Part shown: one piece after another, positions 1-7,197 of the stretch
How the letters are laid out: the number at the start of each line of letters is the position of its first letter
Numbering within the stretch: position 1 is the first letter of the stretch
Origin: Bacteroidales bacterium
Lineage (GTDB): Bacteria; Bacteroidota; Bacteroidia; Bacteroidales; UBA932
Direction: 5' to 3'
DNA length: 38,678 bases
NCBI GenBank assembly: GCA_022774085.1
Contig: JALFNZ010000103.1
Span: forward strand, 1 to 38,678
Made by a program: the position numbers and the translations under genes
Notes under the pieces: generated by a model
What the model saw: the letters and a program-made list of their open reading frames with translations, nothing else
Database searches by the model: none
Told to the model about the DNA's origin: nothing

Positions 1-495
1 GATTGAAGCAGTCTGCGGGACGCTCATAAGGTTGACCACGAAGGCGAATATGCTGAAGTGAAGCACCTTGCATGCCGCAGGAATCCTCTGCGGAGGGATG
101 GTCATCTTATTGTGGATGAACCAAAGGCCTATGGGCTCTGAAAGAATGACTATTATCAGGGAAAGCGCCAGCTGGATCATAACGGCCGTGGAATAGACCT
201 TGTTGAGCTGTGCCTGGGCACCTCTGCCCATTTCGAAGGTGATGAATCTTGAAACGGCGGAATTCAGGGAGCCTGATATGACTGTGAACATTGCAACGAC
301 TCCCCCGACGACGTTGTATATGCCGTAATCCTGCTCTCCGAGGGCTGAAAGGACGACCCTTGAGGTGAACAGACCCACAAGCAGCATGAAGAACATCCTG
401 AAATAGAGCATCAGGGTGTTTTTCGCTATAGTCCTGCCTTTTGAAGAGTAGTCGTCCGCCATATAATCCGTATTGCCGTTACTTTTGATTCCCAT
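1..495 (-). CDS. polysaccharide (O-antigen/oligosaccharide) flippase, N-terminal part
   Basis: This is an open frame without a stop that runs off the left window edge, so only the first 165 codons are present. The translation begins MGIKSNGNTDYMADDY and continues with NTLMLYFRMFFMLLVGLFTS and QDYGIYNVVGGVVAMFTVIS. That is the usual start of Bacteroidetes lipopolysaccharide/oligosaccharide flippases of the MOP superfamily. These proteins move lipid-linked sugars across the inner membrane. At least three hydrophobic helices are visible. The start at 495 sits only 4 nt after a TATCTTTG promoter element, giving an almost leaderless mRNA. A second Met at codon 12 (position 462) would give a normal leader and cannot be excluded. 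The function comes from family resemblance, and the sugar substrate is unknown. Confidence 0.82.
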   Translation of the reverse strand, partial: MGIKSNGNTDYMADDYSSKGRTIAKNTLMLYFRMFFMLLVGLFTSRVVLSALGEQDYGIYNVVGGVVAMFTVISGSLNSAVSRFITFEMGRGAQAQLNKVYSTAVMIQLALSLIIVILSEPIGLWFIHNKMTIPPQRIPAACKVLHFSIFAFVVNLMSVPQTASI

Positions 496-499
496 TGTA

Positions 500-507
500 C
501 AAAGATA
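500..507 (-). promoter_or_regulatory. Bacteroidetes -7 promoter element for the flippase gene
   Basis: The minus strand reads TATCTTTG, an exact match to the Bacteroidetes -7 consensus TAnnTTTG. Only four bases (TACA) separate it from the ATG at 495, so transcription should start at or next to the start codon. No convincing -33 TTTG is seen. Confidence 0.6.
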
Positions 508-586
508 GGAATCTTCAAAAAATAAGGGACACTTTTATTTTGAGATTTAGAATAAAAACACTAAATTAGTCGGACAAATTGTGAAA

Positions 587-602
587 AGTGTAATATAACA
601 CT
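587..602. promoter_or_regulatory. small dyad upstream of the Dabb gene
   Basis: AGTGT and ACACT form a perfect 5-bp inverted repeat around a 6-base AT spacer, ending 15 nt before the ATG at 618. The 8-mer ACACTAAA occurs at 558 and again at 598, partly inside the dyad. It could be an operator for the small gene downstream. No TAnnTTTG element was found for that gene, so its promoter is not located. Confidence 0.3.
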
Positions 603-617
603 AAAAAGATAATAATT

Positions 618-917
618 ATGGTACGTTACGCAGTAATGTGGAAATTCAAGCCATCAGATGGCAGGAGTCCAAAGGAGATCGGAGAAGACGTCAAGGAGAA
701 ATATGAGTCCCTCTTGGGGCTTGTTCCGGGTCTGAAAAACATTGAGGTAGGAATCAACAGAAATGAATCAGCTACGGCTTACGATGCTATCATGATTGCA
801 GATTTCGAAACCTGGGAAGCACTTGCAGACTACAAGGCTGACTCCATGAGGGACAATGTTATCAAATATGTAGAGACTCTTATCGACGTACGTGCCAGAG
901 TCGAATATGAAAGATAA
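618..917 (+). CDS. Dabb (stress-responsive A/B barrel) family protein
   Basis: The product has 99 residues. It begins MVRYAVMWKFKP and contains GLVPGLKNIEVGIN followed by YDAIMIADFETWEALADYKA. This is the typical pattern of the Dabb domain, a dimeric alpha-beta barrel of about 95 residues that makes up the whole protein. The domain is found in plant stress proteins and in many small bacterial proteins, and its biochemical role is mostly unknown. The gene stands alone between the divergent flippase and the convergent aldolase gene, and a good terminator follows it. There is no signal peptide, so it should be cytoplasmic. The family call is confident; no substrate can be proposed. Confidence 0.88.
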   Translation: MVRYAVMWKFKPSDGRSPKEIGEDVKEKYESLLGLVPGLKNIEVGINRNESATAYDAIMIADFETWEALADYKADSMRDNVIKYVETLIDVRARVEYER

Positions 918-951
918 CAGTTTTATCAATAAGGAATTTCCTGAACAGAAA

Positions 952-982
952 GAGGATGACCGTTTGGCCATCCTCATTTTTT
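952..982 (+). terminator. rho-independent terminator after the Dabb gene
   Basis: GAGGATG pairs with CATCCTC, with two further C-G pairs after a mismatch and a GTTT loop, and a run of six T follows. It lies between the convergent Dabb and aldolase genes. The T tract is on the plus strand, so it mainly serves the Dabb gene. Confidence 0.85.
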
Positions 983-999
983 GTGTCTTCGCAGTCGGA

Positions 1000-2001
1000 T
1001 TACTCAGCTTTGCCGTCTGAACCGAGAACGTTGATGATTTTGTGCTTGTAGAGCTTCTTCATGTTGTCACGAGCAGGTCCGAGGTATTTGCGTGGGTCGA
1101 ACTCAGCTGGTTTCTCAGCGAATACCTTACGGATTGCAGCTGTCATAGCAAGACGTGAGTCAGAGTCGATGTTGATCTTGCAAACTGCAGATTTGGCTGC
1201 TTTGCGGAGCCAAGGCTCAGGAATACCGATAGCAGACTTGAGGGCGCCACCGAATTTGTTGATTGTGTCAACCTCCTCCTGAGGAACTGATGAAGAACCG
1301 TGGAGAACGATAGGGAATCCAGGAAGCTCTTTCTCTACACCCTCGAGAACGTCGAATGCAAGCATTGGAGGTACGAGGCGGCCAGTCTCTGGATCAACTG
1401 TGCACTGCTCAGGAGTGAATTTGTAAGCTCCGTGTGAAGTACCGATTGAGATGGCGAGAGAGTCGCATCCGGTCTTGGTAACAAAGTCAACGACTTCCTC
1501 AGGACGGGTGTAAGTGTGATGTTCTGAAGATACCTCATCCTCAACACCTGCGAGCACTCCGAGCTCACCCTCAACTGTTACGTCGAACTGATGTGCATAG
1601 TCATCAACCTGTTTTGTAAGAGCTACGTTCTCATCGTAAGGAAGGTGTGAACCGTCGATCATTACTGAAGAGAAACCGTTGTCGATACAAGCCTTGCAAG
1701 TCTCGAAAGTATCACCATGGTCAAGGTGAAGAACAATCTGAGGATTTGCCCAGCCAAGCTCCTTTGCGTACTCAACAGCACCCTGAGCCATGTAGCGGAG
1801 GAGTGTACCGTTTGCGTAGTTGCGTGCGCCCTTTGATACCTGGAGGATAACAGGAGATTTAGTCTCAGCTGCAGCCTGGATGATAGCCTGCATCTGCTCC
1901 ATGTTGTTGAAATTGAATGCTGGAATTGCGTAACCGCCGTCAATAGCCTTAGCGAACATCTCTCTGGTGTTCACAAGACCAAGTTCTTTGTAAGATACCA
2001 T
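1000..2001 (-). CDS. fba: class II fructose-1,6-bisphosphate aldolase
   Basis: The enzyme reversibly cleaves fructose 1,6-bisphosphate to dihydroxyacetone phosphate and glyceraldehyde 3-phosphate, using a divalent metal, in cytoplasmic glycolysis and gluconeogenesis. Visible motifs are VLHLDHGDTFETCK (metal-binding His and catalytic Asp), DGSHLPYDENV, TVEGELGVLAG, SIGTSHGAYKF, IVLHGSSSVP and INIDSDSRLAMTAAIRK, in family order. The ORF track starts at 2052, but the TATTTTTG promoter element lies at 2057-2050, so that Met would be at or before the transcript start. I chose the internal start MVSYKELGLVNTREMF at 2001, which matches the usual family N terminus and gives 333 residues. The gene is monocistronic, with a promoter back to back with that of gmk. 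Confidence 0.95.
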   Translation of the reverse strand: MVSYKELGLVNTREMFAKAIDGGYAIPAFNFNNMEQMQAIIQAAAETKSPVILQVSKGARNYANGTLLRYMAQGAVEYAKELGWANPQIVLHLDHGDTFETCKACIDNGFSSVMIDGSHLPYDENVALTKQVDDYAHQFDVTVEGELGVLAGVEDEVSSEHHTYTRPEEVVDFVTKTGCDSLAISIGTSHGAYKFTPEQCTVDPETGRLVPPMLAFDVLEGVEKELPGFPIVLHGSSSVPQEEVDTINKFGGALKSAIGIPEPWLRKAAKSAVCKINIDSDSRLAMTAAIRKVFAEKPAEFDPRKYLGPARDNMKKLYKHKIINVLGSDGKAE

Positions 2002-2049
2002 AAAATCTATAATTTGATGAAAATTCGTTTCCATTTTTCTAAAACTCTG

Positions 2050-2057
2050 CAAAAATA
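2050..2057 (-). promoter_or_regulatory. -7 element of the aldolase gene
   Basis: TATTTTTG on the minus strand matches TAnnTTTG and is followed by GC, as often seen in this phylum. The expected transcript start is near 2045, about 45 nt before the chosen ATG. It is separated by two bases from the oppositely oriented -7 element of gmk. Confidence 0.7.
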
Positions 2058-2059
2058 AC

Positions 2060-2067
2060 TAATTTTG
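2060..2067 (+). promoter_or_regulatory. -7 element of gmk-nadD
   Basis: TAATTTTG matches TAnnTTTG on the plus strand and is followed by GC. The expected transcript start is near 2072, about 30 nt before the gmk ATG. It is back to back with the aldolase promoter, so each promoter's -33 region falls in the other's transcribed side. Confidence 0.65.
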
Positions 2068-2102
2068 CGGAATATTGAAAAATTTATTCCACAAGGTTAA
2101 AA

Positions 2103-2672
2103 ATGGCAGAAAAAGTTATAATTTTCTCAGCACCTTCAGGAGCAGGGAAAAGCACGATAGTGAATCATATTCTTAAACTATACCCTGAACTTGAATTCTC
2201 AATTTCAGCCACTTCACGAGCTCCCAGGGGCAGTGAGAAAGATGGCGTAGAGTACTATTTCTTCAGTGCTGACCAGTTCAGGAAGATGATAAGCGAAGAC
2301 AAGTTCGTCGAATACGAGGAAGTGTATTCCGGTTCGTTTTACGGTACGCTCAAGTCTGAAGTGGAAAGAATATGGGCCAAAGGCCACACTATCGTCTTCG
2401 ACATCGATGTCAAGGGCGGAGTGAATGTAAAAAGGATTTTCGGCGACAAGGCTTTGTCCGTTCTCATTAAGGCGCCATCGACGGAGGTTCTGCGCCAGAG
2501 ACTTATTGGCCGCGGGACAGATTCAATGGAGGCCATCGGGAAAAGGCTTGCAAAGGCTGAGTCAGAGATGGAATTTGCAAACGGAAAATTTGACTATGTA
2601 CTTGTAAATGATTCTCTTGAAGATGCTCTTGCCGAAGCGGGAAAAATAGTCGGAGAGTTTCTTGCCAAATAA
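2103..2672 (+). CDS. gmk: guanylate kinase
   Basis: This cytoplasmic enzyme phosphorylates GMP to GDP with ATP, an essential step in guanine nucleotide synthesis and salvage. The 189-residue length is typical. The P-loop APSGAGKST is at residues 10-18, the GMP-binding stretch SISATSRAPRGSEKDGVEYY follows, and VFDIDVKGGVNVK is the usual Walker-B-like strand. LIGRGTDSMEAIGKRL is the lid region. The ATG follows an AT-rich leader from the TAATTTTG promoter. nadD begins 9 nt after the stop, so the two nucleotide-metabolism genes are almost certainly cotranscribed. Confidence 0.97.
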   Translation: MAEKVIIFSAPSGAGKSTIVNHILKLYPELEFSISATSRAPRGSEKDGVEYYFFSADQFRKMISEDKFVEYEEVYSGSFYGTLKSEVERIWAKGHTIVFDIDVKGGVNVKRIFGDKALSVLIKAPSTEVLRQRLIGRGTDSMEAIGKRLAKAESEMEFANGKFDYVLVNDSLEDALAEAGKIVGEFLAK

Positions 2673-2681
2673 TCATCTTTT

Positions 2682-3242
2682 ATGAAAATTGCCGTTTACG
2701 GAGGTTCGTTCAATCCCCTCCATATAGGGCATTATGCCATTATCAGGCATCTGGTCGAGGTTGAGGGCTTCGACCTGGTGTATCTTGTGGTATCTCCGAA
2801 GAACCCTTTGAAGGAGGGCATAAGTGCAGAGTCAGCTCCTCAGCGTTTCGAAGCGGCGCGCCAGGCAGTTGTGAGAAGAGGTTTGGAAGACAAGGTGACT
2901 GTAGATGACATCGAACTGAAAATGCCGGCCCCACATTTCACTATCAGGACTTTGGATGCTCTGAAAGAAAGAGAGCCGGAAAACGAGTTCACCCTCATCA
3001 TGGGATCGGACCAGATTGCAGACATCCACAGGTGGAAGGATTATGAAAGATTGCTCTGTGAATACGGAGTTCTGGTATATCCCCGCAATGGCTATGACCT
3101 GGAAGGCATCATCGATGAGCTCAAAAAAGAGCATCCATCATGCCGTTTGGGAATGATGGATGCTCCTATGGTTGATATTTCGTCCACAGCCATCCGCGAA
3201 GCCCTTGCCAATGGCCGGAGCGTTGATGACTACCTCATGTAG
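2682..3242 (+). CDS. nadD: nicotinate-nucleotide adenylyltransferase
   Basis: The enzyme transfers AMP from ATP to nicotinic acid mononucleotide, giving deamido-NAD in NAD synthesis. Diagnostic motifs are GGSFNPLHIGH near the N terminus (nucleotidyltransferase HxGH signature) and ISSTAIREALANG near the C terminus. FTLIMGSDQIADIHRWKDYE is the substrate-binding middle part. The 186-residue length is normal. It is second in the gmk-nadD operon, 9 nt downstream of gmk, and converges on the SulP gene with 39 nt between the stops. No clear terminator was found in that gap. Confidence 0.95.
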   Translation: MKIAVYGGSFNPLHIGHYAIIRHLVEVEGFDLVYLVVSPKNPLKEGISAESAPQRFEAARQAVVRRGLEDKVTVDDIELKMPAPHFTIRTLDALKEREPENEFTLIMGSDQIADIHRWKDYERLLCEYGVLVYPRNGYDLEGIIDELKKEHPSCRLGMMDAPMVDISSTAIREALANGRSVDDYLM

Positions 3243-3281
3243 TATGCTCCGACAGGACCGCCTCCAGCTGAACGGTAGGTT

Positions 3282-4991
3282 TTATTTCGAAACAAGTTCA
3301 GTAGCCTTTGCAAGAGCCGGTACAATGTGAGGGAAGATATTTTCCGCACCGATTTCCTTATCGACTCCGAACTTGACAAGAGAGGCATGTACTTTCTCCG
3401 TGACTCCAGAAAGGATTACGGTCACTCCCCTCTTGCGTGTACGCTCGCAGAGGTTGCGCAAGTTGTTGATACCGGTCGAATCAATGAAAGGAACCTTGCG
3501 CATCCTGATGATACGCACCTTGGTGCCACTCTGCTTCATATTCTCAAGTTCTTCAAAACGGCTTGCAAGTCCGAAGAAGAAAGGACCGTTGATTTCATAG
3601 ACCTCAACTCCCTCGGGAATATCCAGATATTCAGTATCCTCCGGTGAAATGACCTCATCGTTTTCAGTAGCTGCAAGCTGATTGTTTTCAAGGACTTCAA
3701 TAGACGAAGTCTGCATGACGCGACGAACGAAGAGCACGATTGCGAGCAGCACTCCTACCTCGATGGCCACAGTAAGGTCAACTATGACAGTAAGGAAGAA
3801 AGTTATCAGAAGCACGGCTACGTCGGAACGGTCACCTTTGAGAAGATATTTGAAAGTTCTCCATTCACTCATATTGTAAGCGACCATGACAAGGATGGCG
3901 GCAAGGCATCCCAGCGGGATATAAACCGCATAAGGCATGAGGAAAAGGTAAATCAGAAGAAGGACGATGGCGTGGATGATGCCTGTGACCGGAGTCTTTC
4001 CGCCGTTGTTGATGCTGGCCATTGTCCTTGCCAGTGCACCAGTTGCCGGAATACCGCCGAACAAAGGAGTGACGATGTTGGCAATACCCTGTCCGATGAG
4101 TTCCGTATTTGAATTATGATGTTTTCCGGTAGCACCGTCAGCGACCATTGCAGCCATAAGTGATTCGATGGCGCAGAGGATGGCGATGGTGAAGGCCGGG
4201 GAAACAAGTCCCTTGATTGTCTGATAATCAAATTCAGGGGCTACAGGTTTTGGCATAGGAAGGCCCTGAGCGAGTTCCGGGAATTTTGAGCCGATGGTTG
4301 CAAACTCGATTCCGGCGAATTTGCTGAGAAGAACCGAGGCTACGGTACCCACGACAAGGGCAATCAGGGAACCTGGAATCTTCTTGGTAACCTTGCTCCA
4401 GAAAATGATGATCAGAAGGCAGCCAAGGCTCATGACAAGCTCAATCCAGTTAATTGAGCCTATGTTCTGGAAATAGCATATCCACTCGGGAATAAATCCG
4501 GCAGGCACTTGAAGATCAAGCGGATAACCGAAAAAATCTTTCATCTGTGTAGAAAAAATCGTAAGTGCGATACCGCTGGTGAATCCGACTACGATAGGAT
4601 ATGGGATGAATTTGAATATCGCACCCATCTTGCACAGGCCCATTACGACAAGGAAAACACCTGCCATGATGGTTGCTATGATGAGGCCCTGCATTCCATA
4701 CTGTGCAACGATACCTGCGACAATTACGATGAATGCGCCGGTAGGTCCTCCTATGAGGAAATTCGATCCGCCGAAGAAAGAAATGAGGAAACCTGCAACA
4801 ATTGCAGTAATGAGACCCTGCTGAGGGGTTACGCCGCTGGCGATACCGAATGCAATTGCAAGAGGAAGGGCAATGATTCCGACAATGATACCGGCAATAA
4901 GGTCTGACATGAATGTCTTCTTGTCATAACGGCCTTTCTTGAACAATCCGAAGAACTTCGGTTTGAATACGTTGGTTAAATTTAAGTTCAT
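3282..4991 (-). CDS. SulP family anion transporter with STAS domain
   Basis: This is an inner-membrane transporter of 569 residues. The N-terminal two thirds is highly hydrophobic (about 12 helices), with DLIAGIIVGIIALPLAIAFG at residues 30-49 and GGPTGAFIVIVAGIV, both typical of SulP proteins. The last 110 residues form a STAS domain with VPFIDSTGINNLRNL. SulP members carry sulfate, bicarbonate, fumarate or other anions, often with Na+ or H+. The length and sequence resemble the bacterial sulfate/bicarbonate branch, but the substrate cannot be read from sequence. It lies 56 nt after the DUF4861 gene and is probably last in that operon. A run of TACACT repeats fills the gap, so separate regulation is possible. 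Confidence 0.92.
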   Translation of the reverse strand: MNLNLTNVFKPKFFGLFKKGRYDKKTFMSDLIAGIIVGIIALPLAIAFGIASGVTPQQGLITAIVAGFLISFFGGSNFLIGGPTGAFIVIVAGIVAQYGMQGLIIATIMAGVFLVVMGLCKMGAIFKFIPYPIVVGFTSGIALTIFSTQMKDFFGYPLDLQVPAGFIPEWICYFQNIGSINWIELVMSLGCLLIIIFWSKVTKKIPGSLIALVVGTVASVLLSKFAGIEFATIGSKFPELAQGLPMPKPVAPEFDYQTIKGLVSPAFTIAILCAIESLMAAMVADGATGKHHNSNTELIGQGIANIVTPLFGGIPATGALARTMASINNGGKTPVTGIIHAIVLLLIYLFLMPYAVYIPLGCLAAILVMVAYNMSEWRTFKYLLKGDRSDVAVLLITFFLTVIVDLTVAIEVGVLLAIVLFVRRVMQTSSIEVLENNQLAATENDEVISPEDTEYLDIPEGVEVYEINGPFFFGLASRFEELENMKQSGTKVRIIRMRKVPFIDSTGINNLRNLCERTRKRGVTVILSGVTEKVHASLVKFGVDKEIGAENIFPHIVPALAKATELVSK

Positions 4992-4995
4992 GATT

Positions 4996-5034
4996 TACAC
5001 TAATAATTGTTACACTGTGTACACTTTGTACACT
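4996..5034. repeat. TACACT repeats upstream of the SulP gene
   Basis: The hexamer TACACT occurs at 4996, 5011, 5020 and 5029, with the last three exactly 9 bp apart. Related CACT units follow at 5035 and 5046. The core includes the perfect palindrome GTGTACAC (5017-5024) and TGTACA (5027-5032). All this lies in the 56-nt gap just before the SulP start at 4991, with no TAnnTTTG element. It may be a binding site for a regulator, or a translation-control element. Confidence 0.45.
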
Positions 5035-5047
5035 CACTACTATCACA

Positions 5048-5908
5048 CTATTCACCTGACATATAGGCTCCGAACCGCTTTGCGGTATTGAGTTCCGCCT
5101 CCTTTGTGGAAGCTCCGGTCAACTTTGTCGTAACCGATGATGCCGGAAGGCTTACAAGCCTTACCATATTCTCAGTTTTTGTCACACTTTCGAATTTCTT
5201 GGAGTTGAAGCTGATTCCGGCACCGACAGGTTTCGGATTCTCAGAAACATTTGCTGGATGCACACCCCAGACATAGGCATAAGATTCCCCTATTACAACT
5301 GTCTCGCCTTCATGATAATTTATACCTGTAAGGAACTGTACTTTCTTTCCCGAAAGCTCAGTTGCAGTCACACGGGCAGTTCTGTTCTTGACATAGACAT
5401 CCACCCTTATGCTGACATCAACTGTATCATCCTTGTAAGGAACGCCGTAAGCGATGAGCTCGGCATAAGATCCCTTGGAAGTGTCTCCGACACGGGCGGT
5501 ACGTCCCTTGGTAGCCTTCAGTTTGATTTCCTTTTCTCCGTCCCAAAGTGCAATGCCTCCAAAACCTACTGTCTTTCCAACCATATATTCGTCACATCCG
5601 GCACCTGATTCTTCCTGCTGGGCCTGGGTAGGATACCATTTATACTTCAACAGTTCCATTCCCCTGCCACTCTTTGAATACAGGTCGATGGCACCGCTGT
5701 CGTTGAAATATATTCTTAAAGCCATGTGGCTATTCTCTACAGCAGGACCATGATGGCCTACAAGTTTATACATATTCGCCTGTTCTGAAACGATTTCCTT
5801 AATCTGAAGGGAATCGCTACGCAGGAAAAGGCTGCTTGCAGTCTGTGCCGAAGACTGGAGGCTGAATGCCGAAACTGCAAGGAAAAGAATCAAATGTCTG
5901 GTTTTCAT
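5048..5908 (-). CDS. DUF4861 family secreted protein
   Basis: The product has 286 residues and begins with the signal peptide MKTRHLILFLAVSAFSLQSSAQ, so it is exported, probably to the periplasm. The mature part contains VGHHGPAVENSHMALRIYF, SGAIDLYSKSGRGMELLKYKWYPT and GFGGIALWDGEKEIKL, the pattern I associate with DUF4861. That family is common in Bacteroidetes and often sits near sugar-acid or pectin degradation genes. It is likely a beta-rich carbohydrate-related fold, but no enzyme activity is established. No polysaccharide-utilisation genes surround it here: it sits between rsmD (11 nt upstream) and the SulP gene, so its role in this operon is unclear. Confidence 0.75.
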   Translation of the reverse strand: MKTRHLILFLAVSAFSLQSSAQTASSLFLRSDSLQIKEIVSEQANMYKLVGHHGPAVENSHMALRIYFNDSGAIDLYSKSGRGMELLKYKWYPTQAQQEESGAGCDEYMVGKTVGFGGIALWDGEKEIKLKATKGRTARVGDTSKGSYAELIAYGVPYKDDTVDVSIRVDVYVKNRTARVTATELSGKKVQFLTGINYHEGETVVIGESYAYVWGVHPANVSENPKPVGAGISFNSKKFESVTKTENMVRLVSLPASSVTTKLTGASTKEAELNTAKRFGAYMSGE

Positions 5909-5919
5909 ACTCGTCGGGG

Positions 5920-6465
5920 TTATTCGTTATCAGGCATTTCAAAAAATGAAAAATGTACATTCCCGTATTTTTTCTCTTTCAGGAAAAACGGATGGGAACT
6001 GAATTCATACTCTTGAGGATGTTCAAGGATGAAATAGCCTCCTGGATGTACGATGCCTTTTGACAATACACGGTCGGGCAAGGTGTCCAGACCTTCCAGG
6101 GCATAAGGAGGGTCGGCAAATACAATGTCGAATTTTTCCCTGCATATTTCCAGAAAGTCAAATACATTATGGCGTACTACCGTCATATTGTCAAGCGAAA
6201 ACTTGGAGGCCTGGGACTTGATGAAGGATGCATTGGCAGGCAGCATCTCAACACAATATACCATTCTCACGCCTCTGGAAGCAAACTCATAAGAAATCGA
6301 ACCTGTGCCGCCGAAAAGGTCCAGGACCTGAAGACCTTCTATCTCATACTCATTGTTGAGCATGTTGAAAAGGCCTTCCTTGGCAAAATCCGTTGTAGGG
6401 CGGGCCTTATATCCTGCCGGCGGACATATTGTCTTTCCTTTTAGCTTTCCTCCTATTATTCTCAT
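5920..6465 (-). CDS. rsmD: 16S rRNA (guanine966-N2)-methyltransferase
   Basis: The enzyme methylates N2 of G966 (E. coli numbering) in 16S rRNA using S-adenosylmethionine. MRIIGGKLKGKTI is the classical RsmD start, followed by RPTTDFAKEGLFNML. The SAM-binding motif VLDLFGGTGSISYEFASRG is at about residues 47-65, and the catalytic DPPY motif is in FDIVFADPPY. The 181-residue length is typical. It begins 7 nt after the DUF3822 stop, the linkage usually seen in Bacteroidetes, and is followed 11 nt later by the DUF4861 gene. Confidence 0.95.
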   Translation of the reverse strand: MRIIGGKLKGKTICPPAGYKARPTTDFAKEGLFNMLNNEYEIEGLQVLDLFGGTGSISYEFASRGVRMVYCVEMLPANASFIKSQASKFSLDNMTVVRHNVFDFLEICREKFDIVFADPPYALEGLDTLPDRVLSKGIVHPGGYFILEHPQEYEFSSHPFFLKEKKYGNVHFSFFEMPDNE

Positions 6466-6472
6466 ATTCGTC

Positions 6473-7174
6473 TTATATTGACTTAAGATTTACATCCACA
6501 TTCCTGAAATATCTGTACAGGGACATTTCCTGCTCAGGCTCCAACGGAGTCCTGAAAGTGATGGATGAAATCTCAGGGTTCAGCTGAAGTTTCTTCAATG
6601 TCATGAAAATGAAGTATTCTGCCGTAGTGAAGTCAGGTGCATGGAAACTGTTGCACAAAAGAAGAGTCCTCCCCTGCGCTATCACCAGATACAGATAGCC
6701 GTCCATATATGCAGCTACTATCTTGTTATATTCCGGGACTGACGGAAGGAACCTCAGCATATAATATATATAAGGAAGGCAACGTTCCTGATGTCCGTCT
6801 GTTTTGAGGACTGTCTGGGAAAGCACTTTCGAAAGAGTCTCCCCTATTGAATTGGAAAATACAAGGACAGAACCGGTCTGGGGAACCTGTACATATTCCA
6901 CCTGGTCATCATCCTGAAGAGTCACCATGTCTGCAAGTACTTCCCTTGAACGGGCCGGTGTGTGGAAATGCTCCGGTACCAGGGTAAACTTGGGTGTGAA
7001 CAGGCCTATCTCAACGGCATCATAACGTTTCTGGAGGTCAATAGCCGTGAAAATTCTTTCCGCGCCCATCCAGCCGGAATACTCACTGACTCCGTCAGTC
7101 TCCTTTATAAAAGAATATCCACTCAAGCCGACTTGAATGGATATTCTGCTATGATTATTATCCGTTGTTATCAT
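6473..7174 (-). CDS. DUF3822 family protein
   Basis: The product has 233 residues, with no signal peptide or membrane helix. Features such as SRISIQVGLSGYSFIKETDG at the start, a middle VLVFSNSIGETLSKVLSQ and EYFIFMTLKKLQLNPEISSI near the end fit DUF3822. This Bacteroidetes family usually lies directly upstream of rsmD, as it does here. Its fold has been likened to the actin/hexokinase-type ATPases related to pilus protein PilM, but no function is established. The call rests on the overall pattern and on the neighbourhood. Confidence 0.78.
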   Translation of the reverse strand: MITTDNNHSRISIQVGLSGYSFIKETDGVSEYSGWMGAERIFTAIDLQKRYDAVEIGLFTPKFTLVPEHFHTPARSREVLADMVTLQDDDQVEYVQVPQTGSVLVFSNSIGETLSKVLSQTVLKTDGHQERCLPYIYYMLRFLPSVPEYNKIVAAYMDGYLYLVIAQGRTLLLCNSFHAPDFTTAEYFIFMTLKKLQLNPEISSITFRTPLEPEQEMSLYRYFRNVDVNLKSI

Positions 7175-7197
7175 CTGATACAGACTGTCGGAATCGA

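Noticed and set aside
2002-2052. N-terminal extension of the aldolase (start MQSFRK)
   Set aside because: The first Met is at or before the expected transcript start, and homologues begin at MVSYKELG.
3243-3281. Possible terminator between nadD and the SulP gene
   Set aside because: Only a 4-bp ACCG/CGGT stem without a T tract; too weak.
4509-4907. 132-residue Cys/Asn-rich plus-strand ORF
   Set aside because: Antisense shadow of the membrane helices of the SulP gene.
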